64,000 nucleotides of DNA. It comes from Pseudomonas guariconensis (GTDB lineage Bacteria; Pseudomonadota; Gammaproteobacteria; Pseudomonadales; Pseudomonadaceae). Positions 37,103-44,293 of the stretch are shown here, piece after piece. A program made the translations under genes and the position numbers. Each line of letters starts with the position of its first letter. The first letter of the stretch is position 1. The DNA lies in NCBI RefSeq assembly GCF_015680235.1, contig NZ_JADLJL010000018.1, forward strand, positions 31,907 to 95,906, given 5' to 3'. The notes beneath the pieces are model-generated. The model saw only the letters and a list, made by a program, of their open reading frames with translations. It was not told the DNA's origin and searched no databases.

Positions 37103-38446
37103 TTATTCGGGTAGTTCGATGACGAACCGCGTCCAGCCGTCTGCACACTCGGCGCGAATGGTGCCGCCATGGGCTTGGATGATCGAACGGGTGATCGCCA
37201 GGCCCAGCCCCGCATGCTCGCTGCTGCCTTCCCGGCGCGCAGGGTCGGCGCGGTAGAAGCGGTCGAACAGCCGCGGCAGCATGGCCGGCGCGATCGCAGG
37301 GCCGGTATTGGCGACGGTGATCCGCGTGCCAGCCACCAGCGCCACGTGAATTTCCCCGCCTTGTGGCGTGAAGCGCAGCGCATTGTCGAGCAGGTTGGAC
37401 AACGCCCGGCGCAGCATGTGGCGGTCGCCTTCGAGTATCGCCTGGCCCTCGCGCAGCACGTGCACCTCGGCATCTTCGGCCAAGGGTGCGTAGTACTCCA
37501 GCAAGGCATCCAGCTCCTGGGCCAGGTCCAGCGTCTCGCGGTTGGGCATCAGTAGGCCATGGTCGGCCTTGGCCAGGTACAGCATGTCGTTGACCAGCTG
37601 CGCCATCCATTGCAGCTCTTCAAGGTTGCCGTGCAGCGCTTCGCGATACTCCTCCAGGCTGCGTGGGCGGGTGAGGGTGACCTGGGTATGGGTCAGCAGG
37701 TTGGACAGCGGCGTGCGCAGTTCATGGGCGATGTCGGCGGAAAACGCCGAGAGGCGCTGGAAGGCATCGTCCAGCCGCTGCAGCATGGCATTGACCGTGT
37801 CGGCGAGCTCCGCCAGCTCGTCGGGCATCTGCGCCACCGGCAGGCGGGTGGTCAGGGAGCGGGCATTGACGCTGGCGGCCACTTCGCCCATCTGCCGCAA
37901 AGGACGCAGCCCGCGACGCGCAGCCCAGGCGCCGAGCAGAGCGGTGGCCAGGGCCGATAGGCCGACCGTCAGCCAGATCAGGCGCTGCATGCCCTGCAAG
38001 AAATGCTGGTGATGGGTGATATCGAGGAACAGGGTCAGTTGCCCGGCGCTCGGGTTTCGCTCATCCAAGTGGGTCGAAAGGCTGCGGTAGTCGATGCCGT
38101 TGGCATGCAAGGTCGCCAGGCCCGAATGGCGGGGCACCTCGGGCAGGTCAGTACGGCTGTCGTACCACACCACGCCGTCGGCGCCGCGAATGCGCAGGGC
38201 CAGGTCGGCCTGGTGGCTCAACTCGTTGCGCAGTGCCGGCAGCCGTTGCGCCAGCGCGTCGGGGCTGGCCACGCCGTCGAGCAGGGCACGCATCAGGGAC
38301 AGCCGGCTGCCGAGCAATTGCTGGTCCAGCTCGACGAAGTGCCGTTCGCTGGCCCGGCTGAACAGCAGCCCAGCGGTCAGCGAAACGGCTGCGGTACAGG
38401 CGGCGAATAGCAGGGCCAGGCGCCCGCCAAGGGACAGGCGACGCAT
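37103..38446 (-). CDS. cinS: Copper-type sensor histidine kinase (CinS/CopS family)
   Basis: 447 residues from the ATG at 38446, whose A is shared with the stop codon of the regulator gene. TM1 (LGGRLALLFAACTAAVSLTAGLLF), a periplasmic loop of ~150 residues, TM2 (LIWLTVGLSALATALLGAWAA), HAMP, the phosphoacceptor His in FSADIAHELRTPLSNL, the N box NLLDNALRFTP and the G box GLGLAITRSII. The architecture is that of CusS/CopS/IrlS metal sensors. By position next to queF it corresponds to CinS (PP_2157) of the copper-responsive CinR-CinS system in P. putida KT2440; the metal is inferred, not seen. Confidence 0.88.
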   Translation of the reverse strand: MRRLSLGGRLALLFAACTAAVSLTAGLLFSRASERHFVELDQQLLGSRLSLMRALLDGVASPDALAQRLPALRNELSHQADLALRIRGADGVVWYDSRTDLPEVPRHSGLATLHANGIDYRSLSTHLDERNPSAGQLTLFLDITHHQHFLQGMQRLIWLTVGLSALATALLGAWAARRGLRPLRQMGEVAASVNARSLTTRLPVAQMPDELAELADTVNAMLQRLDDAFQRLSAFSADIAHELRTPLSNLLTHTQVTLTRPRSLEEYREALHGNLEELQWMAQLVNDMLYLAKADHGLLMPNRETLDLAQELDALLEYYAPLAEDAEVHVLREGQAILEGDRHMLRRALSNLLDNALRFTPQGGEIHVALVAGTRITVANTGPAIAPAMLPRLFDRFYRADPARREGSSEHAGLGLAITRSIIQAHGGTIRAECADGWTRFVIELPE

Positions 38447-39126
38447 CAGTCCTGGCGCTCCTCGAGCACGTAACCCATGCCGCGCACGGTGTGGATCAGC
38501 TTGTTGGCATGGCCGTCGTCGATCTTCAGGCGCAGGCGGCGGATCGCCACTTCGATGACGTTGGTGTCGCTGTCGAAATTCATGTCCCATACCTGCGAGG
38601 CGATCAGCGACTTGGGCAGCACTTCGCCCTGGCGGCGCAGCAGCAGCTCGAGCAGGGCGAATTCCTTGGCGGTCAGGTCGATGCGCTGCCCACTGCGGTC
38701 GGCGCGGCGGCGAATCAGGTCCAGGCGCAGGTCGGCCAGGCCCAGCGTGGTGTCCTGGTTGGGGCTGGTGCCGCGGCGCAGCAGCGTGCGGACCCGTGCC
38801 AGCAGCTCGGAGAAGGCGAAGGGCTTGACCAGGTAGTCGTCGGCGCCCAGCTCCAGGCCATGCACGCGATCTTCGACGGCATCGCGTGCGGTGAGGAACA
38901 GCACTGGCGTATCCAGGCCGGCCTGGCGGACCGCCTGGAGGATCTGCCAGCCGTTGCGCCCCGGCAGCATCACGTCGAGGATCAGCAGGTCATGGTCGCC
39001 GCTCAGGGCCAGGTGCTGGCCGGTGTCCCCGTCGCTGGCCAGCTCCGTGGCGAAGCCCGCTTCGCTCAGGCCCTGGCACAGGTACTGGCCGGTCTTGGCC
39101 TGGTCTTCGACGATCAGCAGTTTCAT
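38446..39126 (-). CDS. cinR: Copper-type response regulator (CinR/CopR family)
   Basis: 226 residues, OmpR family. The receiver has [11 protein letters not shown], the phosphoacceptor Asp in [14 protein letters not shown], and [26 protein letters not shown]. The C-terminal winged helix has [26 protein letters not shown] and [14 protein letters not shown]. It is translationally coupled to cinS. In KT2440 CinR activates cinAQ (plastocyanin-like cinA plus queF/cinQ) in response to copper. An inverted repeat at 39202-39230, between this gene and queF, is a candidate site. Confidence 0.88.
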   Translation of the reverse strand: MKLLIVEDQAKTGQYLCQGLSEAGFATELASDGDTGQHLALSGDHDLLILDVMLPGRNGWQILQAVRQAGLDTPVLFLTARDAVEDRVHGLELGADDYLVKPFAFSELLARVRTLLRRGTSPNQDTTLGLADLRLDLIRRRADRSGQRIDLTAKEFALLELLLRRQGEVLPKSLIASQVWDMNFDSDTNVIEVAIRRLRLKIDDGHANKLIHTVRGMGYVLEERQD

Positions 39127-39201
39127 GGTGTCCCTTGTGCTGGAAGGTGAGAGCGGTCGTTGCCGGGCAGATGATACGTGACCCCAGGTCTGCCGGGCGA
39201 A

Positions 39202-39230
39202 GCTGACAGCGTTGTAATGCAGCTGTCAGC
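39202..39230. promoter_or_regulatory. Inverted repeat between cinR and queF, candidate CinR site
   Basis: GCTGACAG (39202-39209) and CTGTCAGC (39223-39230), 8-bp exact inverted arms with a 13-nt spacer containing TTGTAATG. TGACA/TGTCA arms recall CusR-type boxes. It lies in the 221-nt divergent spacer, so it could serve both cinRS and queF. Confidence 0.5.
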
Positions 39231-39347
39231 CAACAGCCAGCCGCGCTTGGTCGCCTGGTGGGGGGCGGCGGGCGACGCCAGTGCCAAGGCAGGCGTTAAA
39301 AACGGTAGACTAGGCCCATTCGAAACTTCCGTATCCAGGTCAGGTCC

Positions 39348-40178
39348 ATGCATCCCGCCGCCGAACACTCCCCGCTGGGCAAGTCCAGCGAGTACATCGC
39401 CACCTATACACCTTCGCTGCTGTTCCCCATTCCGCGCACGGCCAAGTGGGCCGAGCTGGGCGTCACGGCCCAGACCTTGCCCTGGCAGGGCGTGGACTAC
39501 TGGAACTGCTTCGAACTGTCCTGGCTGCTGCCTTCGGGCAAGCCGGTGGTGGCCATTGGTGAATTCGCCATTCCGGCCGACTCGCCGAACATCATCGAGT
39601 CCAAGTCGTTCAAGCTGTACCTCAATTCGCTGAACCAGACGGTCTTTGCTTCGGTCGGCGAGCTGCAGGCTTGCCTGGAAAAGGACCTGTCCGCAGCTGC
39701 CGGCAAGCCGGTGGGCGTTCGGGTTCGCAGCCTGGGCGAGGTCGAGGCTCAGGGCGTGGTGGCGCTGCCTGGCCAATGCATCGATGCCCTGGACGTGAAC
39801 ATCAGCAACTACGAGCAACCCCAGCCGGAGCTGCTGCACTGCGACGCGCAGCGTGTGGTCGAGGAAACCGTGCACAGCCACCTGCTCAAGTCCAACTGCC
39901 CGGTGACCGGTCAGCCGGACTGGGGAAGCGTGGTGGTGCAATACAAGGGCCTGGCCCTGGATCATGCCAGCCTGCTGAGCTACCTGGTGAGCTTCCGCCA
40001 GCATGCCGACTTCCATGAGCAATGCGTCGAGCGCATCTACCTGGACCTGCTGCGCCTGCTCGAGCCGGAACATTTGACGGTGTATGCGCGCTATGTGCGC
40101 CGCGGCGGCCTGGACATCAACCCCTACCGCAGCACCGGGTCGATCAGCCCGAGCAACCAGCGGCTGGTTCGTCAGTAG
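39348..40178 (+). CDS. queF: NADPH-dependent 7-cyano-7-deazaguanine reductase QueF (CinQ)
   Basis: 276 residues, the long tandem T-fold (YqcD-type) Que[19 protein letters not shown] at the N terminus; [22 protein letters not shown] is the QueF motif; the catalytic Cys is in [36 protein letters not shown] holds the substrate Glu. It reduces preQ0 nitrile to preQ1 for queuosine in tRNA. In P. putida KT2440 its counterpart is cinQ, copper-induced together with cinA; here no cinA separates it from cinRS. Confidence 0.96.
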   Translation: MHPAAEHSPLGKSSEYIATYTPSLLFPIPRTAKWAELGVTAQTLPWQGVDYWNCFELSWLLPSGKPVVAIGEFAIPADSPNIIESKSFKLYLNSLNQTVFASVGELQACLEKDLSAAAGKPVGVRVRSLGEVEAQGVVALPGQCIDALDVNISNYEQPQPELLHCDAQRVVEETVHSHLLKSNCPVTGQPDWGSVVVQYKGLALDHASLLSYLVSFRQHADFHEQCVERIYLDLLRLLEPEHLTVYARYVRRGGLDINPYRSTGSISPSNQRLVRQ

Positions 40179-40181
40179 GCC

Positions 40182-40205
40182 AAGGGGGCCGCAGTGCGGC
40201 CCTTT
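40182..40205 (+). terminator. Terminator after queF
   Basis: GGGCCGC-AGT-GCGGCCC (40186-40202) followed by TTT only. Confidence 0.6.
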
Positions 40206-40229
40206 CGCGGCACAAGGCCGCTCTACAGG
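40204..40229 (-). repeat. REP unit
   Basis: TTCGCGGCACAAGGCCGCTC then TACAGG, a leftward REP unit in the short spacer between queF and the DUF4404 gene. Confidence 0.6.
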
Positions 40230-40257
40230 TGCGCGAAGCGGCCAGGATAGGCGATGA

Positions 40258-40521
40258 TCAGATCCCCATGCTGTGCAGGCTGTTGGCGATATTGCGCAGA
40301 ATGGCGGTCAGGTCTGGGTGGTCTGCTTCGAAGCGCTCGACGGCCGAGTTGACACCATCGACCAGGTTGGTGTCCTGGGTGGCTTCCTCCAGTTTGATCT
40401 GGGCTTCGATCTGCTGCATCAGTGCATGCAGATGCTCGCGCTCTTCCAGCGAGAGCGGCGGGTTGCGTTCCAGTTGCTCGCGCAGGCTCTCGAGTTGCTC
40501 TTGCAGTTCGCGGGCAGGCAT
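40258..40521 (-). CDS. DUF4404 protein
   Basis: 87 residues from the ATG at 40521 (GGGAG upstream). All helical, very Glu/Gln/Leu-rich coiled coil (LQEQLESLREQLER, EEREHLHALMQQIEAQIKLEE) followed by VERFEADHPDLTAILRNIANSL, the conserved end of DUF4404. Cytosolic, function unknown. Convergent with queF, same position as PAO1 PA2805/PA2804 in the queF neighbourhood. Confidence 0.85.
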   Translation of the reverse strand: MPARELQEQLESLREQLERNPPLSLEEREHLHALMQQIEAQIKLEEATQDTNLVDGVNSAVERFEADHPDLTAILRNIANSLHSMGI

Positions 40522-40644
40522 TGGGTGTTCTCCCTCTATGGCTTGGCAAGGCATTGACCTTCGCAACGGGGCAAAGGTTCTGGCCTGCCTTCAAGCGTAA
40601 TCCACCCGCGGGCGCTTTGCATGATCCGCGTCAACGAGGCCGTA

Positions 40645-41208
40645 TCAGGGTTTTTCACCCTTGCGCCGGCGCAGGCCGATATCGGCAAGGCAGGTGTCCA
40701 GGGCCTCCAGATGGTCGATCACCGAATGCACGCCCAGGCCGAACAGCGCGAGGGTCGCCTTGCCGCGGGCCAGCTCGCGCTCCCGCTCGGTCATGGCCTG
40801 CCACTGGCGGGAGCTGGGGTCGCACTCGGGGCTGCAGCCGGCCAGGCCGACTGTCCACAACCCGGCATTGAGGCCTGCCTGCAACAGGCGTGGCTGGCCG
40901 CTGACCAGCACGCAGCCCTCCAGGCGTTCGCTTTGCAGGGCCATCAACGCCTGCCAGCAGGCATTCGGTGCCGGCAAGGGGCAGCCGTTGACCAGTTGCC
41001 CTGGCAGCCAGTCGGGCAGCACGGCGGCCAGGCGCTTGCCTTGGCTTGGGCTTACGTCGTCGAGCCAGATGCAGGGCACGCGCTGGCGCCGCAGGCTGGA
41101 CAGGGTGTCGAGGGCGCCGGGCGAGGGCAGGGGAGCGCCGCCCATGGGTTGGACCAGGCAACCGCGCAGCCCGAAGAGCACGGCGGTGAAGTCGGAGGCA
41201 TCGTGCAT
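40645..41208 (-). CDS. HAD-like protein with lost nucleophile (phosphonatase-like relative)
   Basis: 187 residues; AGGGACG precedes the ATG. The N terminus FTAVLFGLRGCLVQPMG aligns with the HAD motif I DxxGTL(V/L)D, but the nucleophilic Asp is Gly and the second Asp is absent. Motif II may be VLVSGQP. The end, ALFGLGVHSVIDHLEALDTCLADI, is typical of phosphonoacetaldehyde-hydrolase-like proteins (compare PAO1 PA2803, also near queF and mlaA). The residues needed for phosphoryl transfer are missing, so it is probably not a phosphatase; a binding role is possible. Homology is inferred from fold pattern and context. Confidence 0.65.
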   Translation of the reverse strand: MHDASDFTAVLFGLRGCLVQPMGGAPLPSPGALDTLSSLRRQRVPCIWLDDVSPSQGKRLAAVLPDWLPGQLVNGCPLPAPNACWQALMALQSERLEGCVLVSGQPRLLQAGLNAGLWTVGLAGCSPECDPSSRQWQAMTERERELARGKATLALFGLGVHSVIDHLEALDTCLADIGLRRRKGEKP

Positions 41209-41399
41209 GGCAACGTCCCTGAAATAGCCCGCAGGCTAGGTCGGCTGTGTGACCGCTGGATGACACCGCAACAGTTGTTCACATAATCTTGAATAAAAAA
41301 GTGTAAGGCTGTTTATCAGCCAATCAGCATTTATACTGGCGTCTTAATTACGCAGCGCCCAGGGGCGCCGCGGCCGTGAAATCCGATGGAGAAACATGT

Positions 41400-42107
41400 A
41401 TGCGTAGGATCGGTGCCGGAGTGATCGAGCGAGTCACCCAGGCCTGTGTCTGCGCCAGCTTGTTGCTGGCGCCTGTGGCAGCTACCCAGGCGGCCACCGA
41501 GGAGGATCCCTGGGAGGCGGTCAACCGACCGATCTTCAAGTTCAACGATACCCTCGACACCTATGCCCTCAAGCCGTTGGCCAAGGGCTATCAGGCGGTG
41601 ACCCCGCAGTTTCTCGAAGATGGCATTCACAACATCTTCCGCAACCTGGGCGACGTCACCAACCTAGTGAACGATGTGCTGCAGCTCAAGCCGCATGCCG
41701 CCGGCGTCGACACCGCGCGTCTGATCGTCAACACCACCTTCGGCCTGGGGGGCTTCTTCGATGTGGGCACCAAGATGGGCCTGCAGCGCAACGACGAGGA
41801 CTTCGGCCAAACCCTGGGCTACTGGGGCGTGGGCAGTGGCCCCTACGTGGTCATTCCGTTCCTCGGCCCAAGCACCGTGCGCGATGGTCTGGCCAAGTAC
41901 CCGGACACCTACACCCGGCCGTACCGCTACATCGACCACGTGCCGACCCGCAACTCGATCTTCGCCCTGGACGTGATCGACACCCGGGCCGAGCTGTTGT
42001 CGGCAGAGAAGCTGATCAGCGGCGACAAGTACATCTTCATCCGTAATGCCTACCTGCAGAACCGTGAGTTCCGCGTCAAGGATGGCGAGGTCGAAGACGA
42101 CTTCTGA
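41400..42107 (+). CDS. mlaA: MlaA/VacJ outer-membrane phospholipid-recycling protein
   Basis: 235 residues from the ATG at 41400 (GGAGAAACATGT before it). The MlaA domain reads EDPWEAVNRPIFKFNDTLDTYALKPLAKGYQ, RNLGDVTNLVNDVLQLK, NTTFGLGGFFDVGTKMGL, FGQTLGYWGVGSGPYVVIPFLGPSTVRDG. MlaA removes misplaced phospholipid from the outer leaflet and hands it to MlaC. Unlike the E. coli lipoprotein, the leader here (CASLLLAPVAATQAA) ends in a signal-peptidase-I-type AxA site and has no lipobox Cys after the hydrophobic core. Monocistronic. Confidence 0.93.
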   Translation: MRRIGAGVIERVTQACVCASLLLAPVAATQAATEEDPWEAVNRPIFKFNDTLDTYALKPLAKGYQAVTPQFLEDGIHNIFRNLGDVTNLVNDVLQLKPHAAGVDTARLIVNTTFGLGGFFDVGTKMGLQRNDEDFGQTLGYWGVGSGPYVVIPFLGPSTVRDGLAKYPDTYTRPYRYIDHVPTRNSIFALDVIDTRAELLSAEKLISGDKYIFIRNAYLQNREFRVKDGEVEDDF

Positions 42108-42536
42108 TTCGCTGAGTCGCAGTGCTGCCAGGTGGCGGTTCAGGGCCGTTCAATCAGTGAGTTCGTGGCTTGGGGCTGCTATGCAGCCCATCGCGGGGCA
42201 AGCCCGCTCCAGGAAGGGCGCCTATTCCAAGCCCCGCGATGGCCATGAAACGGCACTGCTCACGCCTGGCTTCCAACCATTCGGATCGTATCGGGTCGCT
42301 TTCTTATAACTTCCGGTCATTTGCCCTATAACGGTGCGAGACACTCGACCCTTGCATGCTTGAAACGCCTGGCGGATGAGAGTACCGTCTGCGCCTTACA
42401 GGGTACCTCTGCGAGTTGCCGGGCTTGTTTTCTTGTCCTACAACTCAAGTAGAGTGTTGCCACACCGTATTCCAGTAGCGCCGCGCCCGCTTTGCCGACG
42501 CCGCTACGCCAACCCAATCCGGCGCCGTTCGCCCAC
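42108..42536 (+). other. 429-nt spacer between mlaA and rssB
   Basis: No supported gene. A leftward REP unit lies at 42188-42211 (ATCGCGGGGCAAGCCCGCTC). The rest contains AT-richer patches (CTTATAAC near 42303, CCTATAAC near 42325) that could be -10 elements for rssB. I cannot place a -35 with confidence. Confidence 0.5.
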
Positions 42537-43721
42537 ATGCAGAAAACCAGTGCAACGCTGCTGATCATCGATGACGACGACGTGGTCCGTGCCAGCCTCG
42601 CCGCCTATCTGGAAGACAGTGGCTTCAGCGTCCTCCAGGCCGGTAATGGCCAGCAGGGGCTCCAGGTCTTCGAAGAACACCAGCCCGACCTCGTGATCTG
42701 CGATCTGCGCATGCCGCAAATGGGCGGCCTCGAGCTGATCCGTCGGGTCAGCGAGCGCGCGCCGCAGTTGCCGGTGATCGTGGTTTCCGGCGCGGGTGTC
42801 ATGAGCGATGCGGTCGAGGCCTTGCGCTTGGGCGCTGCCGATTACCTGATCAAGCCCCTGGAAGACCTCGCCGTGCTCGAGCACTCGGTACGCCGGGCCC
42901 TCGACCGTTCGCGCCTGGTGCTCGAGAACCAGCGCTACCGCGACAAGCTCGAGGCGGCCAACCGTGAGCTGGAAGCCAGCCTGCACCTGTTGCAGGAGGA
43001 CCAGAACGCCGGCCGTCAGGTGCAGATGAACATGCTGCCGGAAAGCCCGTGGGTGGCCGGTGACCTGTCGTTCGAGCACCAGATCATCCCCTCGTTGTAC
43101 CTGTCGGGTGACTTTGCCGACTACTTCCGGGTGGATGATCGGCGTATCGCCTTCTACCTGGCGGACGTATCCGGCCATGGCGCCTCGTCTGCGTTCGTCA
43201 CGGTGCTGCTCAAGTTCATGACCACCCGTTTGCTGTTCGAATTCAAGCGCAGCAACAGGATGCGCGAGTTCAAGCCCTCGCAGGTGCTCAGCCACATCAA
43301 CCGTGGGCTGATCAACTGCAAACTGGGCAAGCACGTGACCATGGTTGGCGGGGTGATCGACGAGGACACCGGGTTGATGACCTACAGCGTCGGCGGCCAT
43401 CTACCATTGCCGGTGCTCTATACCCCGGGCCAGGCCCGCTACTTGGAAGGCCGCGGCCTGCCGGTGGGGCTGTTCGAAGAAGCCAGCTACCAGGACCAGG
43501 TGCTGGAGTTGCCGCCGCGCTTCAGCCTGAGCCTGATGTCCGATGGCATTCTGGACCTTTTGCCAGGGGATACACTCAAAGATAAGGAAGCGACCTTGCC
43601 GGAAATCGTCAAGGACGCGGGGGGCAGCCTGGACGGGCTGCGCCAACGATTCGAATTGGCTACGCTTGGGGAGATGCCGGATGATATCGCCCTATTGGTG
43701 TTGAGCAGGAACCTTGAATGA
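42537..43721 (+). CDS. rssB: RssB: receiver + PP2C-type phosphatase, RpoS turnover regulator
   Basis: 394 residues from the ATG at 42537. Residues 7-125 are a receiver (LLIIDDDDVVRAS; phosphoacceptor Asp in LVICDLRMPQMGG; GAADYLIKPL). A signalling helix (RYRDKLEAANRELEASLHLLQED) leads into a SpoIIE/PP2C domain (SGDFADYF, YLADVSGHGASSAFV, VGGHLPLPV, SDGILDLLPG, EMPDDIALLVL) with the metal-binding Asp residues present. In Pseudomonas RssB keeps this phosphatase domain, unlike in E. coli, and works with RssC. It delivers RpoS to ClpXP. Overlaps rssC by 4 nt (ATGA). Confidence 0.9.
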   Translation: MQKTSATLLIIDDDDVVRASLAAYLEDSGFSVLQAGNGQQGLQVFEEHQPDLVICDLRMPQMGGLELIRRVSERAPQLPVIVVSGAGVMSDAVEALRLGAADYLIKPLEDLAVLEHSVRRALDRSRLVLENQRYRDKLEAANRELEASLHLLQEDQNAGRQVQMNMLPESPWVAGDLSFEHQIIPSLYLSGDFADYFRVDDRRIAFYLADVSGHGASSAFVTVLLKFMTTRLLFEFKRSNRMREFKPSQVLSHINRGLINCKLGKHVTMVGGVIDEDTGLMTYSVGGHLPLPVLYTPGQARYLEGRGLPVGLFEEASYQDQVLELPPRFSLSLMSDGILDLLPGDTLKDKEATLPEIVKDAGGSLDGLRQRFELATLGEMPDDIALLVLSRNLE

Positions 43722-44200
43722 GTACCGGTAGAATCCAGTTCGCCGAGCAGAGCGGGACCTTCGTTCTGAAGTTTGTCGGTGAAGTGCGCCTGACCCTGTG
43801 CTCGGCGCTGGATGCGACGATCGAAAAGATCTTCACTGCGCTGAACTTCTCGGCCATCGTCATCGACCTGACCGAGACCGAGAGCATCGACAGCACCACC
43901 CTTGGCCTGTTGGCCAAGCTGTCCATCCTGTCCCGGCAGAAAGTCGGGCTGTTGCCGACCGTGGTCACCACCAACCCGGACATTTCCCGGTTGCTGCAAT
44001 CGATGGGCTTCGACCAGGTGTTCAATATCGTCGATCGCCCGGTGCCATGCCCGGAGTGTCTGACCGACCTGCCGTCCCAGGACCAGAACGAGGATGTGGT
44101 GCGCTCCAAGGTGCTGGAGGCGCACAAGATCCTCATGGGCCTGAACGACTCCAACCGCGAGGCGTTCCATGACCTGGTGAGCGCCTTGGAGCGTACCTGA
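43718..44200 (+). CDS. rssC: RssC: STAS-domain antagonist partner of RssB
   Basis: 160 residues. A STAS domain (residues ~1-105) with the phosphorylatable Ser in ESIDSTTLGLLAKL, the site a PP2C domain such as that of RssB would dephosphorylate. The C-terminal ~55 residues (CPECLTDLPSQ, then EAHKILMGLNDSNREAFHDLVSALE) are an added helix pair with a CxxC. Translationally coupled to rssB, so a partner-switch module. The matching anti-sigma-type kinase is not in the window. Confidence 0.88.
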   Translation: MSTGRIQFAEQSGTFVLKFVGEVRLTLCSALDATIEKIFTALNFSAIVIDLTETESIDSTTLGLLAKLSILSRQKVGLLPTVVTTNPDISRLLQSMGFDQVFNIVDRPVPCPECLTDLPSQDQNEDVVRSKVLEAHKILMGLNDSNREAFHDLVSALERT

Positions 44201-44252
44201 TTCCTGATAGCCTTTCGGGTTGCGTTGCCGCAATGGCTGGCTAGCGCTACCC

Positions 44253-44280
44253 GTGTAGGCGCGGGCTTGCCCCGCGATTG
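44253..44280 (+). repeat. REP unit
   Basis: GTGTAGGCGCGGGCTTGCCC then CGCGATTG, between the convergent rssC and PhoD-like genes. Confidence 0.65.
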
Positions 44281-44293
44281 CGTCAGGCTCGCA

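Noticed and set aside
37103..39126. Assignment of the two-component pair as ColRS or PmrAB type
   Set aside because: Position beside queF and the CusS/CopS-like kinase architecture favour the copper-type CinRS. A different metal remains possible.
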